Part shown: piece by piece, positions 12,836 through 23,647 of the stretch
Position numbering within the stretch: position 1 is the first letter of the stretch
Layout: each line of letters begins with the position of its first letter
Assembly (NCBI GenBank): GCA_911728435.2
Contig: OU452199.1
Location: forward strand, 41,985,253-42,049,252
Direction of reading: 5' to 3'
Length of the DNA stretch: 64,000 nucleotides
Source of the DNA: Apoderus coryli
Lineage: Eukaryota; Arthropoda; Insecta; Coleoptera; Attelabidae
The notes under the pieces: model-generated
Told to the model about the DNA's origin: nothing
The model's input: only the letters and a program-made list of their open reading frames with translations
Databases searched by the model: none
Position numbers and translations under genes: made by a program

Positions 12836-12873
12836 CCACTGATGATGGACGTGTAGTCCGAAACATGTCTGGC
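12836..12873 (+). ncRNA. Hammerhead-ribozyme-like motif (PLE), copy 1
   Basis: The order is CTGATGA, a GGAC/GTCC hairpin with loop gtgta, GAAA, palindromic ACATGT, then the cleavage-type C. The flanks GCCA and TGGC can pair as stem I. This is the minimal hammerhead arrangement described for Penelope-like elements, in which the short palindromic stem III would favour dimers. One extra T sits between CTGATGA and stem II. The conserved 'gtggagtagacgt..ttttattcaaa' follows at about 12915. Confidence 0.6.
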
Positions 12874-13569
12874 ATTTAAAAACAAGGTTTTAACGTATAT
12901 ATATAGATCATTTTGTGGAGTAGACGTCGTTTTATTCAAATCATTTTTTTTTAATTTAATAATTTATGTGAGTTGAGTTGTATTCCTATAAATTGCATAT
13001 TCATTCATCGCATGTACTCATGTACGTATTTTATTTTCAAAATATTTATTATAAGAGTACACATTCCATTTAGCTCTATCAACGTTAAACTTGAAACACA
13101 TTAATAGCAATTGGAGTTGCACAATTCTGTCTAGCATAGTAGGTATTACTGCAGCAATACATTAATGTGTGAAACAAAGATGGAAAGTGAAACAGTGCCT
13201 CTTCATACGTTTTTAGATGTACAGCAAATTGAGTGATTGAAACAAAACATCCACGTCTGTCTTATACCCCTTCATTTACTACTTAGCGTTCTCTCGCTTT
13301 GACCTATTGATCATACATTATCTTTGTTCTTTGTTCAATTCCTCTTTCTGTTTTCTTTTGCTTTCTTATGTTTTGATTATAATATTATTATAGGTAGTAC
13401 CTACCTATTTTGTAAATTATAATTATTTCTTTCTGGTTTTTCTTTATAATAATCGTAATAAATAAGGGACACTAGGGACAGGCAATAAATAAATACAATA
13501 AATATATAGGTATTTAAAGAAGTAATCCATTAGATGCAGTGGAGTGTAATATAATTACAATAAAACAAA

Positions 13570-13888
13570 AATCATCGTCTCCACTATTTAATTAGTCCAT
13601 AAATTATGAAATGTCAAAGGGACATGTTTCGGAGACTCAGCTCCATCATCAGCCTTGGTGGTATAAAAATGCTCACTTTGTGAAGGCAGAGCTCCTAACA
13701 GACTAAATTAAAGTATCAACTATACTAGACTCAGCTCCATCATCAGCCTTGGTGGTATAAAAATGCTCACTTTGTGAAGGCAGAGCTCCTAACAGACTAA
13801 ATTAACGTATAGTTGATACTAGCTGAGTCTCCGAAACATGTCCCTTTGACATTTCATAATTTATAGACTAATTAAATAGTGCAGACGA
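13570..13888. repeat. Inverted repeat from a Penelope-like element, with internal tandem duplication
   Basis: The left arm (about 13570-13646) and right arm (about 13810-13888) are inverted copies containing 'aattatgaaatgtcaaaggg'. Between them a unit of about 91 bp, starting 'gactcagctccatcatcagc', is repeated in tandem (about 13637 and 13728). The left arm includes a complete hammerhead-like motif. The right arm keeps only the GAAACATGTC half. This fits the complex inverted terminal repeats of PLEs. Confidence 0.6.
13618..13656 (-). ncRNA. Hammerhead-ribozyme-like motif (PLE), copy 2
   Basis: On the minus strand: AAGG, CTGATGA, T, GGAG..CTCC hairpin, GAAA, ACATGT, C, CCTT. AAGG and CCTT can form stem I, so its sequence differs from copy 1 but pairing is preserved. 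Confidence 0.6.
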
Positions 13889-13934
13889 TGATTCTTAAAG
13901 TGAATCATTTTTTGTGCTAGTGTAGTGATAGTGA

Positions 13935-14405
13935 ATGGTTAATAATATGGAAAATATGGATGTTCTAGGTCCAGGCTGTAGTGCACCAACGCCGACAGTA
14001 GTACAAGTAAACGTAGATTTAGAAATGCGAAATTCTGGAGATATAATCAATTATTTAAAATATCGGCGGTCATTTTCAAAGCGGTACGACGATAAACTTT
14101 ACGTCGTTCAAGAATTAGCGAGGCCTATTCCAGATTTAAGTAAATATTTAATAAATATTGGCGGGAAAAACTAGGGGATTTAATAATGATTGGTACAAAA
14201 AGTTTGATTGGTTAGCTGGGAGCGCGGAGTTAAAAAAAATATTTTGTTGACCTTGTGTCATGTTTTCAGTATCTAATAATACTTAGTCTAAAAATGGGTA
14301 TTCTGATATAAAAAAATTATCTCGTACTCTGGCTATTCACGACAAAAGTGCTGCAAATATTGGATATAAATGTAAATTACTTATCATGAAAAAACAAAAA
14401 TATAG
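13935..14405 (+). pseudogene. hAT transposase N-terminal fragment (TTF/ZMYM1-like)
   Basis: The open frame begins 'MVNNMENMDVLGPGCSAP'. After one extra A near 14170 it continues as 'TRGFNNDWYKKFDWLAGSAE', 'LKKIFC', stop, 'PCVMFS' and 'KNGYSDIKKLSRTLAIHDKS'. This is the TTF-type zinc-finger region that precedes the catalytic domain in ZMYM1-like hAT transposases (CxPC, W-rich, 'HxxSxxH'-like). Two in-frame stops fall where Trp is expected. The catalytic domain is absent, so the element was internally deleted before or after decay. Confidence 0.7.
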
Positions 14406-14535
14406 CTTCCGTTATTGATAGTTCCCAAATAATCAGCAAAGAATATACATAATATTGGTAATCAACATTTTTTTTATAAAAATCTTTGTACTGCCTCACC
14501 ACCCTCAGAACTCACGGGCCGCCACTGATTCATCT

Positions 14536-15663
14536 AGTTAAATGTCGTAAACTTTTTCTTCCCGATATTTGTAATATGTTTACATTTTACAGAAGATCAT
14601 AATTTCTTTTCTCTATTTTAATATTCAGTGGTAAAAATTTTAGTTATTAAATTAAAATATAACTATCAACTACTTAAAAATGCTGACCTTTTTTCAGTAT
14701 TAATAATAATAATAATAATCTTTTATTATTATTATTATTAGTATTTGTAATGTAAAAAATCGATTTTCAAATTATTACCTATAGAACTAGTGCTTTTTTG
14801 TAGTCAAATTTAGCAATATCGGACTTTTTGTCCAAATTCCTTTCGCTGTTACAGATTCGTTTGCCACACAGTACTAAATTATTGTGAAAATCATAAATGT
14901 GTTTTATACTTACCCAAAAAAGCTTAGGAAATTTAATTTATCGTCATCCCAACAATTATTACCACCGGAAATACCCCATTTACGAAACCGACAAATAATA
15001 TATATAACCCCTCAAGACAAACTAATCTCAAAAGACGCTTCTTAAGACAAAGCCGCCTGTGGGGAAACTGAAAACAAAACACTCCAACCTCGGTGACGCA
15101 GCGATGGTCCAATATGCCCTCCAGTGCTCCAACAATATTCCATGTAAATTGCCTCCAGTTAGATGCCCCCATATAGAGTCTCATAAGAAGAGAGTCTCCG
15201 CCTACAGGGAACCGCCGTCGGCCAACACCGACCAATGGCGCAGCCCCCGGGACACGCCCAGCCCCAGGCAACAACAATCCCAGAGACACATTCTTTTATA
15301 CTTTGCTTTCTCTCTCACATTATTATCCTCTATTCTACGGTTTCGTTTGGAATATTATATTATGTAGGTAGGTAGGTAGGTACCTATAATATGTGGTATA
15401 TATGTCTACGAGAAGAGGGTGAAATTTGCCGATTTTAAAAGTAGCTACAAACAAAAGAGGAATGAGGGTTCGTGCAGGGGTTTTTTTTTTGGAAAGTATC
15501 ATCTATGGGTGGTTCCAAATATCTGTAAACTCCTTATAAGGGAGTTAAATATACAGAATGTTCCATGGATTCATAGATACACTGAAAAAAATCTGTTGTA
15601 AGTTTACACATCACGTCATTGGTTTTATTTTCGAAGGTAGTTACTGTGTCGCAAACGGATCGG
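14536..15663. other. Gene-free stretch with microsatellites
   Basis: It contains (TAA)n/(TTA)n at 14700-14741 and (GGTA)n at about 15364-15384. A 36-bp block at 14835-14870 is repeated exactly, inverted, at 23038-23073. A GC-richer patch at about 15050-15290 is open in several frames but shows no protein family. Confidence 0.5.
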
Positions 15664-15931
15664 TAAGGATGCTCCTGTTAAATGGCCGCCCCGATCCCCA
15701 GATCTTACTCCCTTGGACTATTCAGTCTGGGTTTGTATAAAAGATTTGGTTTATAAGGTTTCGATTTTGAGTCAAAATCATTTAATAGACAAAATCTTAC
15801 AAGCTGGGGAAGACGTTAGAAAAACTACCAGTCTAGCAGCATTTCTTTTAATAGTACATGAAGTTGATGTAGCAGAAAATCGAGTACCATCATACCATTT
15901 ACCGATGCCTCAAAAAAATAGGGTCCTATGA
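15664..15931 (+). pseudogene. Tc1/mariner transposase C-terminal fragment
   Basis: The frame reads 'KDAPVKWPPRSPDLTPLDYS' then 'VWVCIKDLVYKV'. The final Asp of 'TPLDY' (codon at 15716) is the third catalytic residue of this superfamily. The N-terminal and middle parts are missing here. An N-terminal fragment of a related transposase lies 26 bp away on the opposite strand. Confidence 0.75.
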
Positions 15932-15956
15932 AATATCGACCCCACACATTAATGGA

Positions 15957-16358
15957 TTACCTATTTGGATTGCTGATGGTTCTGTATTCATGGAGATTCG
16001 AGTCAGAATAATAATGGTCGTTGTGTCTGTTCACGAGGCTATTGTTGTCGTCACTAAATAACGCATTATCAGAAAATGTTTCATTTGCTGCCACTTTACC
16101 TAACACCCACTTGCCAAATTCAATTCTATTGTCAAAATCATTTCCATAAAGCTCTTGACAAAGCTGAATTTTATAAGCATGAAATCTATGTTTTTTAACC
16201 ACTCGTGAAATACTTGCTTGAGTAATATTGGTGTTTTCGAATATCTGATTTTGACTAATATTAGGATTTTCGATTAATACTGAACCAACTGTAGCAAAAA
16301 GAGGTTTTTCCATTTTCGGCGACAGGTTTTCTTGTAACGTAGTTCTTATAGCTAACAC
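15957..16358 (-). pseudogene. Tc1/mariner transposase N-terminal/middle fragment
   Basis: The minus strand encodes 'NPNISQNQIFENTNITQASI', 'RVVKKHRFHAYKIQLCQELY', 'NRIEFGKWVLGKV' and 'LVNRHNDHYYSDSNLHEYRT'. That is the HTH region, the linker and the start of the catalytic domain of a DD41D-type transposase. The first Asp region is degraded ('NALFSDDNNSLVNRH'). It is oriented against the C-terminal fragment at 15664-15931. The HTH part (about 16139-16280) is nearly identical to 23505-23647. Confidence 0.7.
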
Positions 16359-17046
16359 TTTCAGTTTCCTTAAACTTATTTAAAAGTCTGAAAAGCAGCT
16401 GGTCTTGGATGAGTTCGTATGGGAAACCTTTGCGCATAAACTCGAGAAGTCAATGAAGAGTTTTGATGGCATTCTCCATGGATCAATATGATATCAATAC
16501 GTTCTTATTTTAATAAAGCAACACCAAAACTAACAATTGTAAATCAATAACATTTAGTAAAGCATGAATAGCAAATTAAATCGATAAATAATTATAGGCC
16601 GAAGGACTTCAGTAAATGGCCTTTTGGGATTTTGCACCAATTCAATATTCATTCCATAGGCTACTAGAAACATTAAAACGTTTATTTAAAAAACACCAAA
16701 TGGTGTACAATACAATTATTATATTTGGCGTTTTCTGCCAAAACGCGCAGACTTAGCTATAGTACACCCTAATACCATTCGAGAGGTAATTAGTAAGTAC
16801 ATTGCTAGGTAAGTTCAGAAATATGATTTATTAATGAGGTTATAGCAACTTAAAGTTCTTATTTGAGTAGTTTTAATTTTTGTGCACTCTGTATATGATT
16901 GCAATTGGAATACCAAATATGAAATGTTGCTAATACTAACGATAAACAAACTATTTGAAAACATGAAAATGCCGTTAAATTGTTGTTATCTCAAATTAGC
17001 AAATTTTTATTAGATCTATCAACAGAATAGGTCTAGTAAATTTACA
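16359..17046. other. No gene recognised
   Basis: AT-rich DNA without coding or structural signals that I can support. Confidence 0.5.
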
Positions 17047-17420
17047 GTTGCATTACAGGATACCGACAGTAATAAAAATAACTACAGTGACTGGCAAAAG
17101 TATTGGGTTGGGTTGGGCCGAGATCAAAAGTTGCGTGCGCACAATCGCCCCGGAAACGGCGATATCGTCCTCTTTCTAAGCTCCAATTCACTACCAAAAT
17201 TGGAACCAGCAATAATGAACTCAATGTTTTTGACCTCACATTAATCAACCACAAAAACTAGTGGCTGGTTCTAAATGGCACGTAGTATAGTTCATCCAAA
17301 GTTAATTTAAAATATCGAATGCAGCGTTTTTGATACATATAATAAATCATGCCTGCCACAGGATACCGACAGTAATAAAAAATAACTACAGTGACTGGCA
17401 AAAGTGTTGGGTTGGGTCCC
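17047..17420. repeat. Direct repeat of a Tc1-like terminus
   Basis: Two direct copies of about 65 bp (17047-17116 and 17357-17420) both read 'ggataccgacagtaa' and then 'cagtgactggcaaaagt' plus 'ttgggttggg'. The phrase CAGTGACTGGCAAAAGT resembles Tc1-like transposon termini. No transposase is present between them. A GC-richer stretch of about 60 bp follows the first copy. Confidence 0.5.
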
Positions 17421-18234
17421 AAGTATTTGAAAAACGAAAATTAGGCTAGATTTTGAGAAAATTCAATTTATTTAAACAATCTTAAGGTTTAGGTATTATA
17501 AACCTTTATGAAACAGACACTTAATTTGATCAGAGGATCTAAAAGTGCAATAACATACAGGGGATTCTATTTAAAAAAACACAACTTTGATACTTTTAGG
17601 TTATTTGGGACACCCTGAATAATATGCTATAAAGCGTGAATAACCCTGTATATTATAATATAATTATAATTTTTAACAAATACGATTAAATCGAAAAATT
17701 GTTTCATTTCGCGTCCTAAAATTAAAAAAATAAGGAGAATAAATCACTTTCTAAAGAAGTTTATTTTTATGGTTTTGTTATCGAAGGTACGTTGAGAAGG
17801 AAAATTGTGGAAAAACACAAGGGGAATAAAATCTCCATGAATATTTCTCTTGCACAAGAGAAATACGAAATCACAGATATGAAGCGAAGAAATAAAAAGA
17901 AAAGGGAGTTTTAAAATATATAAAATAACACGGATAAGGGAGGGTGGTGAGTTAAAGAAAATTCAGTAAAGTATAGATTTTATGGTTAGACGAGATTTCT
18001 TTTCGTATATGTATATTGATTTTGATAGACAGGGTGAATCACTTCGTTTTTTCCAACCCGTAAATATGTATGATGTGGCTACATTGTGAAAATAGTGCCT
18101 ATTATACAGGATGCACCAAAAAAGTGTGCCATATAAAAATTTGTCAGTATAGGTACATTTCGATACCAGTTGAAAAAAAACTGTAAATTAAGATGGATGC
18201 CGTGTATATGAGTCTTGAATTATTATTATATTAA
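17421..18234. other. No gene recognised; CAGGGTG-like ends only
   Basis: AT-rich; contains short MITE-end-like phrases such as 'gacaccctga' (about 17609) and 'tatacaggatgcacc' (about 18105). Confidence 0.4.
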
Positions 18235-18370
18235 GCGGTGGTATAACGAGTTCAAAAATGGCCGAACATCCGTGTTTAATGAGGCCCGTCGAGGACTTCA
18301 AATAAGGTCACCACAGAGGAAACCATCAACAAAGTTTATGACAAATTGCTAAAAGACAGCTTATCACTGG
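18235..18370 (+). pseudogene. mariner transposase HTH fragment
   Basis: The frame reads 'RWYNEFKNGRTSVFNEARRG' and, after a frame slip, 'KVTTEETINKVYDKLLKDS'. This matches the N-terminal paired-like HTH of mariner transposases (typical 'W..EF..GR.S..D..R.GRP'). No catalytic domain follows. It is an isolated decayed fragment. Confidence 0.6.
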
Positions 18371-18995
18371 AACTTGTTCTAAATATCAGGAGTGAGAAAA
18401 CGTGTAACGACTTCCGAGGGATGAAAAATGCGCACACACCAAAATCATGCAGCAGTCCCATCGGGCGGCGAGGGTTACGGGCGTTCCCATATTTAAATAT
18501 TAAAGTGAGCTTAGCACCACGTTGTAAATAGAAGAAAATTTACGAAGTCAGAAACAGTGTTCAATAGCTCCATCTAGTGGCTATATATAAAAAATAAATA
18601 AAAGCACCAATCCTTTTTTTTGATATTCCCAAACATTGCCTTTATGCTGAGCCTAATTTTATTAAAATCGTACTATTATATCTATAAGAATGTTAGATAA
18701 CTTTTTATAAACCAACATTCTCCGGCTCCCCCATCATTTATTTAAGAATATAGGGAAAAAAGGTTTAGATGAAAAGTTTTAGAATTGTAGTTAGATCATC
18801 CTCATTAAGTTTCACACTTATATGTAATATAAGTATATTTTTAAGTAAACAGTGTTTTTAAATTTAGAGTTAGATTTACGCCCTCTAGTGGACATTTTAG
18901 GAAACGAAATCTATTTTGCAGCGATTTCCTTGTCTGCTTTTACTAAAAAAAAAAATGAATTTGTTGCGTCACAAATAAAACTAGTGCGAGTATAT
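18371..18995. other. No gene recognised
   Basis: AT-rich flank of the transposon that begins at 18996. Confidence 0.4.
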
Positions 18996-20804
18996 CGTCC
19001 CTCAAAACACGAACTGACGTAACTGACATTTTTGGCAAATTAGGGTTATGCCGATTTTCTCCGTTTTAGAGGCTGCTTTATCACACCACGAAGTGGCGTA
19101 ACTGCATACCCTTTGCAATCCTAATCGACAACGTATCTGAAAAAAACCCTAAATGAAATCACGAACTGACGTAGGTATCTGAATTATTTTACAGATACGT
19201 CCGTTCGTGTTTTAGTTATTTGCGCTTGCAGAGAGGATTCTATGTTAGCGCATCGACGGCTACTGTACAAGCAGAATCGCACTACTGCCGTGCAAAAACT
19301 TCACGCATGTATCTGCATCCCGACTTAAGCATTCAAAAGATGTACGATATGTTTGTGACATAATTAGCTGTCAAAATATTAAAGCAAAACCATCTATCAC
19401 AACTTACAGAAACATTTTTAAGTCAAAAAAACTGTATTTCTATCATCCCAAAAAAGACCTGTGTTCGTTGTGTACAACATTCAAAGAAGGAGATGAAACA
19501 GTCCAGGACGCTATGAAAAACATTGTAAAGAAAAAACCCTAGTTCGACAAATAAAACAAAAACTAAAGGACGAATCTTTAGCCGATAATACAGCTTTGTG
19601 TGGAACATTCGACCTGCAGCAAGTCATTTACGTTCCTCTCAGCAACGAAAGTGCCCTGCTCTATAAAAGTCGCTTGGCCAACTTTAATTTTACCGTATAT
19701 GACTTAGCTAATAAAGACTGCTTTTGCTTTGTATGGCATGAAATTGCATCATGCCTTTTTAAAGTTTTGCAGGAGTACCATATAACAAAGGTATAAAGAA
19801 AGTATCGTTATTCTCTGACGGTTGCTACAGCCAAAATAAAAACACGATCGTTGTTTTATATACATTATAAGCCTGTCCTAACCTGACCGAGATTTCCCTA
19901 AGGTTTTTCGAAACCAACCATGGACAGAATGAAGGCGATTCTGCTTATAGTACAATTTCACATGCTATCTCGAAAGCTGGAGATATTTCAGAACCTACTC
20001 AGCTACTCCCAGTTATCAAATTAGCAAGACGAAAGCATCCTTACAATGTGTACAAACTAAGATTCCAAGACTTTTTGGATTTTAAAGGAATTTTATCTAT
20101 TCGCACAACTAGCTCGGGAAGTAATATAAATTGGCCCGAAGTAATGGAAGTCAAAGTTGAAGCATCACAGAAAAACAAAAAATTCTTTTAAGAGAATCCA
20201 CGAAGATCAAAGTTACGACTTTATCGAGTTAAAAAGGGGTGTAACGCAAAATGGCTTCCTAGTTGATCCACTGTATACTTCTCCAATCAAGGTACCATTC
20301 CAAAAATATAAAGATTTACTTTCACTTTGCACCTGTCAGACTCCCGTAATTCGGTTACCAGAAGCCAAACTTTTCTACGAAAGTCTACCTCATGAAGATG
20401 AGAAGTAAGCCTTTGTTTTTTTTTATAAAATTTACATAAAACTATGTTATAATATCCTTCTTTAATAAACAACTTTGACACTTTATCATAATTAGATGAC
20501 GCCACCTACTGAGCATTCTAATTGGTAATTGGTGGCGTATGCACTGTAAGGAAAAATTTTGAATTCACGAAGTGACGTATCTGACTTTTAACCACTTTTT
20601 TTCAAAATAGGCTTAATAAATTAATATTTTCTTATGTTCCAATATTAGACGACACAAATGTCAGAATTTCTTGTAGCCAAAAATAGTATTAACTTTGTTT
20701 ATGGTAAATGAAACACAATCAAAGATACAGTCATCAAATTCGTTTTTTTGTTCTCCTGAACAATTATAAAATGGCAGTTACGTCAGTTCGTGTTTTGAGG
20801 GACG
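18996..20804 (+). mobile_element. DNA transposon with 30-bp perfect TIRs and subterminal repeats
   Basis: The ends 18996-19025 and 20775-20804 are perfect 30-bp inverted repeats starting CGTCCCTCAAAACACGAACT. ATAT flanks both ends, so it is either a 4-bp target duplication or an outward palindrome. The motif CACGAA(C/G)TG(A/G)CGTA recurs at the left end (19008), 19087, 19160, inverted near 19192-19210, 20566, and inverted at the right end. This resembles arrays of transposase-binding sites. A decayed gene of about 390 codons fills the interior on the plus strand. I cannot assign a known superfamily from these ends. Confidence 0.75.
19225..20407 (+). pseudogene. Decayed transposon gene of an FSDG/DUF7869-like family
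   Basis: Reading across several frames gives ordered motifs: 'AESHYCRAKTSRMYLHPDLS', 'FYHPKKDLCSLCTTFKEGDE', 'CGTFDLQQVIYVPLSNESAL', 'LYKSRLANFNFTVYDLANKD', 'VSLFSDGCYSQNKN', 'RFFETNHGQNEGDSAYSTIS' and 'YTSPIKVPFQKYKDLLSL'. From memory this resembles multicopy insect proteins carrying a DUF7869-type domain; I could not check. The two Asp-containing strands (FDLQQ, FSDG) and the later acidic NHGQNEGD could be an RNase-H-like catalytic set, which is inference. At least four frameshifts or stops are present (about 19355, 19520-19540, 19790, 20150). Confidence 0.6.
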
Positions 20805-21757
20805 ATATGTATATTTTAAATAAAAAAAATATCGTCAACTTACTTTAAAGCCTTAACCAAACCTTATTTTTGTTGTGCTAATCCACAGATCAACTATCTG
20901 CAATATGTCTGCTGTTGATACTACTTGATACCGCAACTGGTAGACAGCAACTTCGTCAACCAAAAATGCAACACCAATATTTTCTGTTCACCCAAATTTC
21001 TTGAACAGAAATGTGTTGACGCAATTTCCCGATTTCAATAATCCGGCTCGAAGGACCAAATTTACCAAACACCCCAAGCAAAAAAAAATCATCTGAAAAA
21101 ATTAGGATTATACGGTTCAACAATAAACAAAAACTACATTTTTATATTTATTTATTTAATATTTTGTGCCACCTTGTATAATAAAATTAAAACAGCATAT
21201 ATGTAGCTGTAGCCATATTGAATCTATTATTATTTTTTAAATCTCTCTTCCTTATGTTCTTGTGTAGAGTACCTAGGTATAATCATAATAATAATACTAA
21301 CAAAGTTCAGTTCAGTTTCATCTGCAACATTACAATGCCGCGCCCAGGGCGACAACCGTTGTTTACTTTATTTCTTATCCGGGGAGTTCATTTCATTTAT
21401 CTTTTTGCATTCTCTCTCTCTCCAATGAATGCCCCCATCCATATTTTGCCTTCCACCTTAAAATAAATAACATACGATAATATGAGCCAGACTGGGCTAG
21501 AGCTAGACGAGTACATGCGGAATGAAATGTATAGGCACATTTTTATTCCAACCAATCTTTCACATTTATCTAGAATGTTTGATTTTCGCTGGAAAATATT
21601 CTTCTATTTAATTAATCAAGTTAAAATTCTTCTATTTGTTAGTTGCGTTGGTACATGATCGATTTTTGCATAACCACGCGCATTTCTTTTAATACCCGAT
21701 GTTGATCGATTATGAGTGTTTAATTTGTTATTGCATTGTTTCACTTTTTATAACTTC
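20805..21757. other. No gene recognised
   Basis: AT-rich. The open frame at about 21218-21466 has no family resemblance. Confidence 0.4.
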
Positions 21758-22200
21758 CCAGTAAACACACATACGTTTATTTAACGTTTATCATTACAAA
21801 ACACCTTTCCAAAAAAAGGTACATTAAAGACGTACATTTTACTTTTATATGTCGCGCTTTTTCACGTTACAGAACACTAATAACGAAACGTTAGTTAAAT
21901 GCTACATAAAAACGTGTATTGAACGTATTTATATATATATATTCAACGGTGAAATCAAACGTTATTTAAACGGTTCTAAAATACGTTAATAATACGATTA
22001 CACAAACGTTAATTCTTAGCTTTTAAAAAACGACAAATGCATGTATTAGACATGCATTTATCGTTTTTTAAAAGTTAATAATTAACGTTTGTGTAATCGT
22101 TTTAATTACGCATTTTAGAAACGTTGAAATAACGTTTGATTTCACGTTATTTAATGTGGCTTTTATATATTTTTGTAACGTGAAATATACGTTGATAAAA
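21758..22200. repeat. ACGT-dense palindromic element
   Basis: It begins 'cccagtaaacacacatacgt', the inverse of the end at 4063-4082. From about 21945 to 22150 it is a large imperfect hairpin: the left arm includes 'cacaaacgttaatt' and 'ttaaaaaacgacaaatgcatg', and the right arm the inverse, with the axis at about 22042 (tgcatgtattagacatgca). Many AACGTT cores are present, as in 3363-4082. No coding capacity is seen. A matching right terminus was not found. Confidence 0.55.
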
Positions 22201-23502
22201 TGTATGAAATAAATCATTAAAACTACCAGATTTCCATTGTTGGGTTGGTACAAAAGTTTGATGAAAAAATAATGCCCTTTTTGTTAAATAGTTAAACCAA
22301 AAAATATAAACATTTGGGTGTTTTTGGTGTTTTTTAATATTAAATATTGTGGTCAAATATAACTTACAAAATTATACGATACAAGAATGCACGTTTCGAC
22401 GAACGCTTTCTGTCGCCGAAACTTTCGTTGTATCGAATAATTTTGTAATTTCTTTTTGACAATATTTTATATAAAAATATTGAATAACACAAAAAAGCGG
22501 ATTTTTTATTTGTTTTTAATATATTTACAACCAACAATCCAACTTTTTGGTTTAACGATTTAGGATATTGGAGACATACTTTTAGCATCGAACCTTGTCC
22601 GTTATTTTATTAGGATAAACACACTTTACATTTTTTCTCGTATATAATTATAACAAAATGTTCTAGAATCATCACTAAAATGTAATATAACAAATTGTCT
22701 ATAAATATGTAATTTATTCTAAACATAGGCACATTTTTTTTAATAACAAATAGAAAGTTAAATTAAGGAACAAATAATTCTTTCATATATTAAGAAGAAT
22801 AAAATACAGAATTATGCTTAAATTTTGACTGCTTCTTAACCGCTTACGATAGGGAATTTTAATTAATTTAAAAAATTAATAAGTCATAAATCTAATAAAT
22901 AAATAATGCTTGCAAATCATTTTTCTGGTGTACGGGAAAGTTCAATTTGGCTGCTTCTGAAATGAAAAATGCATACATAGGTATTAGCATTTGCTCAAGC
23001 CGGATATTGTACTTAATATATTTATAAGTAAATATATTGTGTGGCAAACGAATCTGTAACAGCGAAAGGAATTCCCAAATTTGTTGTGTATGAAATAATC
23101 CATGAATTGACATGTTCAGCTTAACCTTATTCTATATTTTAAATTTGTTTTTAACAATTTTTTTAATAATGTAATCTGTTTTTTATACTTTCTGTTCTGA
23201 ACTTATCTTTCAATTTTAGTCGTTTATATTCAATTATTTTTTTTAGAAAATTATATTCAAACTATTCCTTTTACTGCTGAAATCTCAGTTTAATGTCAAC
23301 ATCAAATGATCACGTCAACTTCTATAATTTCTCATATCTCAACGACTGAATATTTAAATAATATTCTTTAAAAAACCCTTAATTTAACCCCATAACGCAT
23401 TTAATATGCGTAAAAAACGCAAAAAATCAACACCTAATATTTATGATGTTTCTTAGGAGTTTTGTACATTTAATTTATTAATTTTGTTGTATACAGGGTT
23501 AT
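22201..23502. other. No gene recognised
   Basis: AT-rich. It includes the 36-bp block at 23038-23073 shared, inverted, with 14835-14870. Confidence 0.4.
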
Positions 23503-23647
23503 TCACGCTCATTTCCATAAAGCTCTTGACAAAGCTGAATTTTATAAGCATGAAATCTATGTTTTTTAACCACTCGTGAAATACTTGCCTGACTAATATT
23601 GGTGTTTTCGAATATCTGATTTTGACTAATATTAGGATTTTCGATTA
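23503..23647 (-). pseudogene. Tc1/mariner transposase HTH piece, inverted
   Basis: It is nearly identical to about 16136-16280 and encodes on the minus strand the HTH/linker of the same transposase family ('HRFHAYKIQLCQEL'). It starts just after a CAGGGTTATTC end and is joined head-on to a plus-strand transposase fragment at 23648. Confidence 0.65.

Larger units (their letters stand above)
10863..14527 (+). mobile_element. hAT-type element with nested insertions
   Basis: The left end 'caggggcggctag' and right end 'gggccgccactg' are imperfect inverted repeats, and both ends carry a 'gaggcagt(g/a)c' motif. The 8 bp outside each end are ATTCACCT (10855-10862) and ATTCATCT (14528-14535), a 7/8 match expected of a hAT 8-bp target duplication. 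Near the right end is a hAT transposase remnant on the plus strand (13935-14405). Between them lie pieces of a Penelope-like element, a LINE 3' end and an inverted PLE repeat. The element is internally deleted and cannot encode its own transposase. Confidence 0.75.

Noticed and set aside
12649..12939. Single 96-codon ORF as one gene
   Set aside because: Its N-terminal third is translation of PLE/hammerhead DNA; only the LINE C-terminus is real.
15059..15367. 102-codon open frame
   Set aside because: Runs from a GC-rich patch into a microsatellite flank; no recognisable motif.
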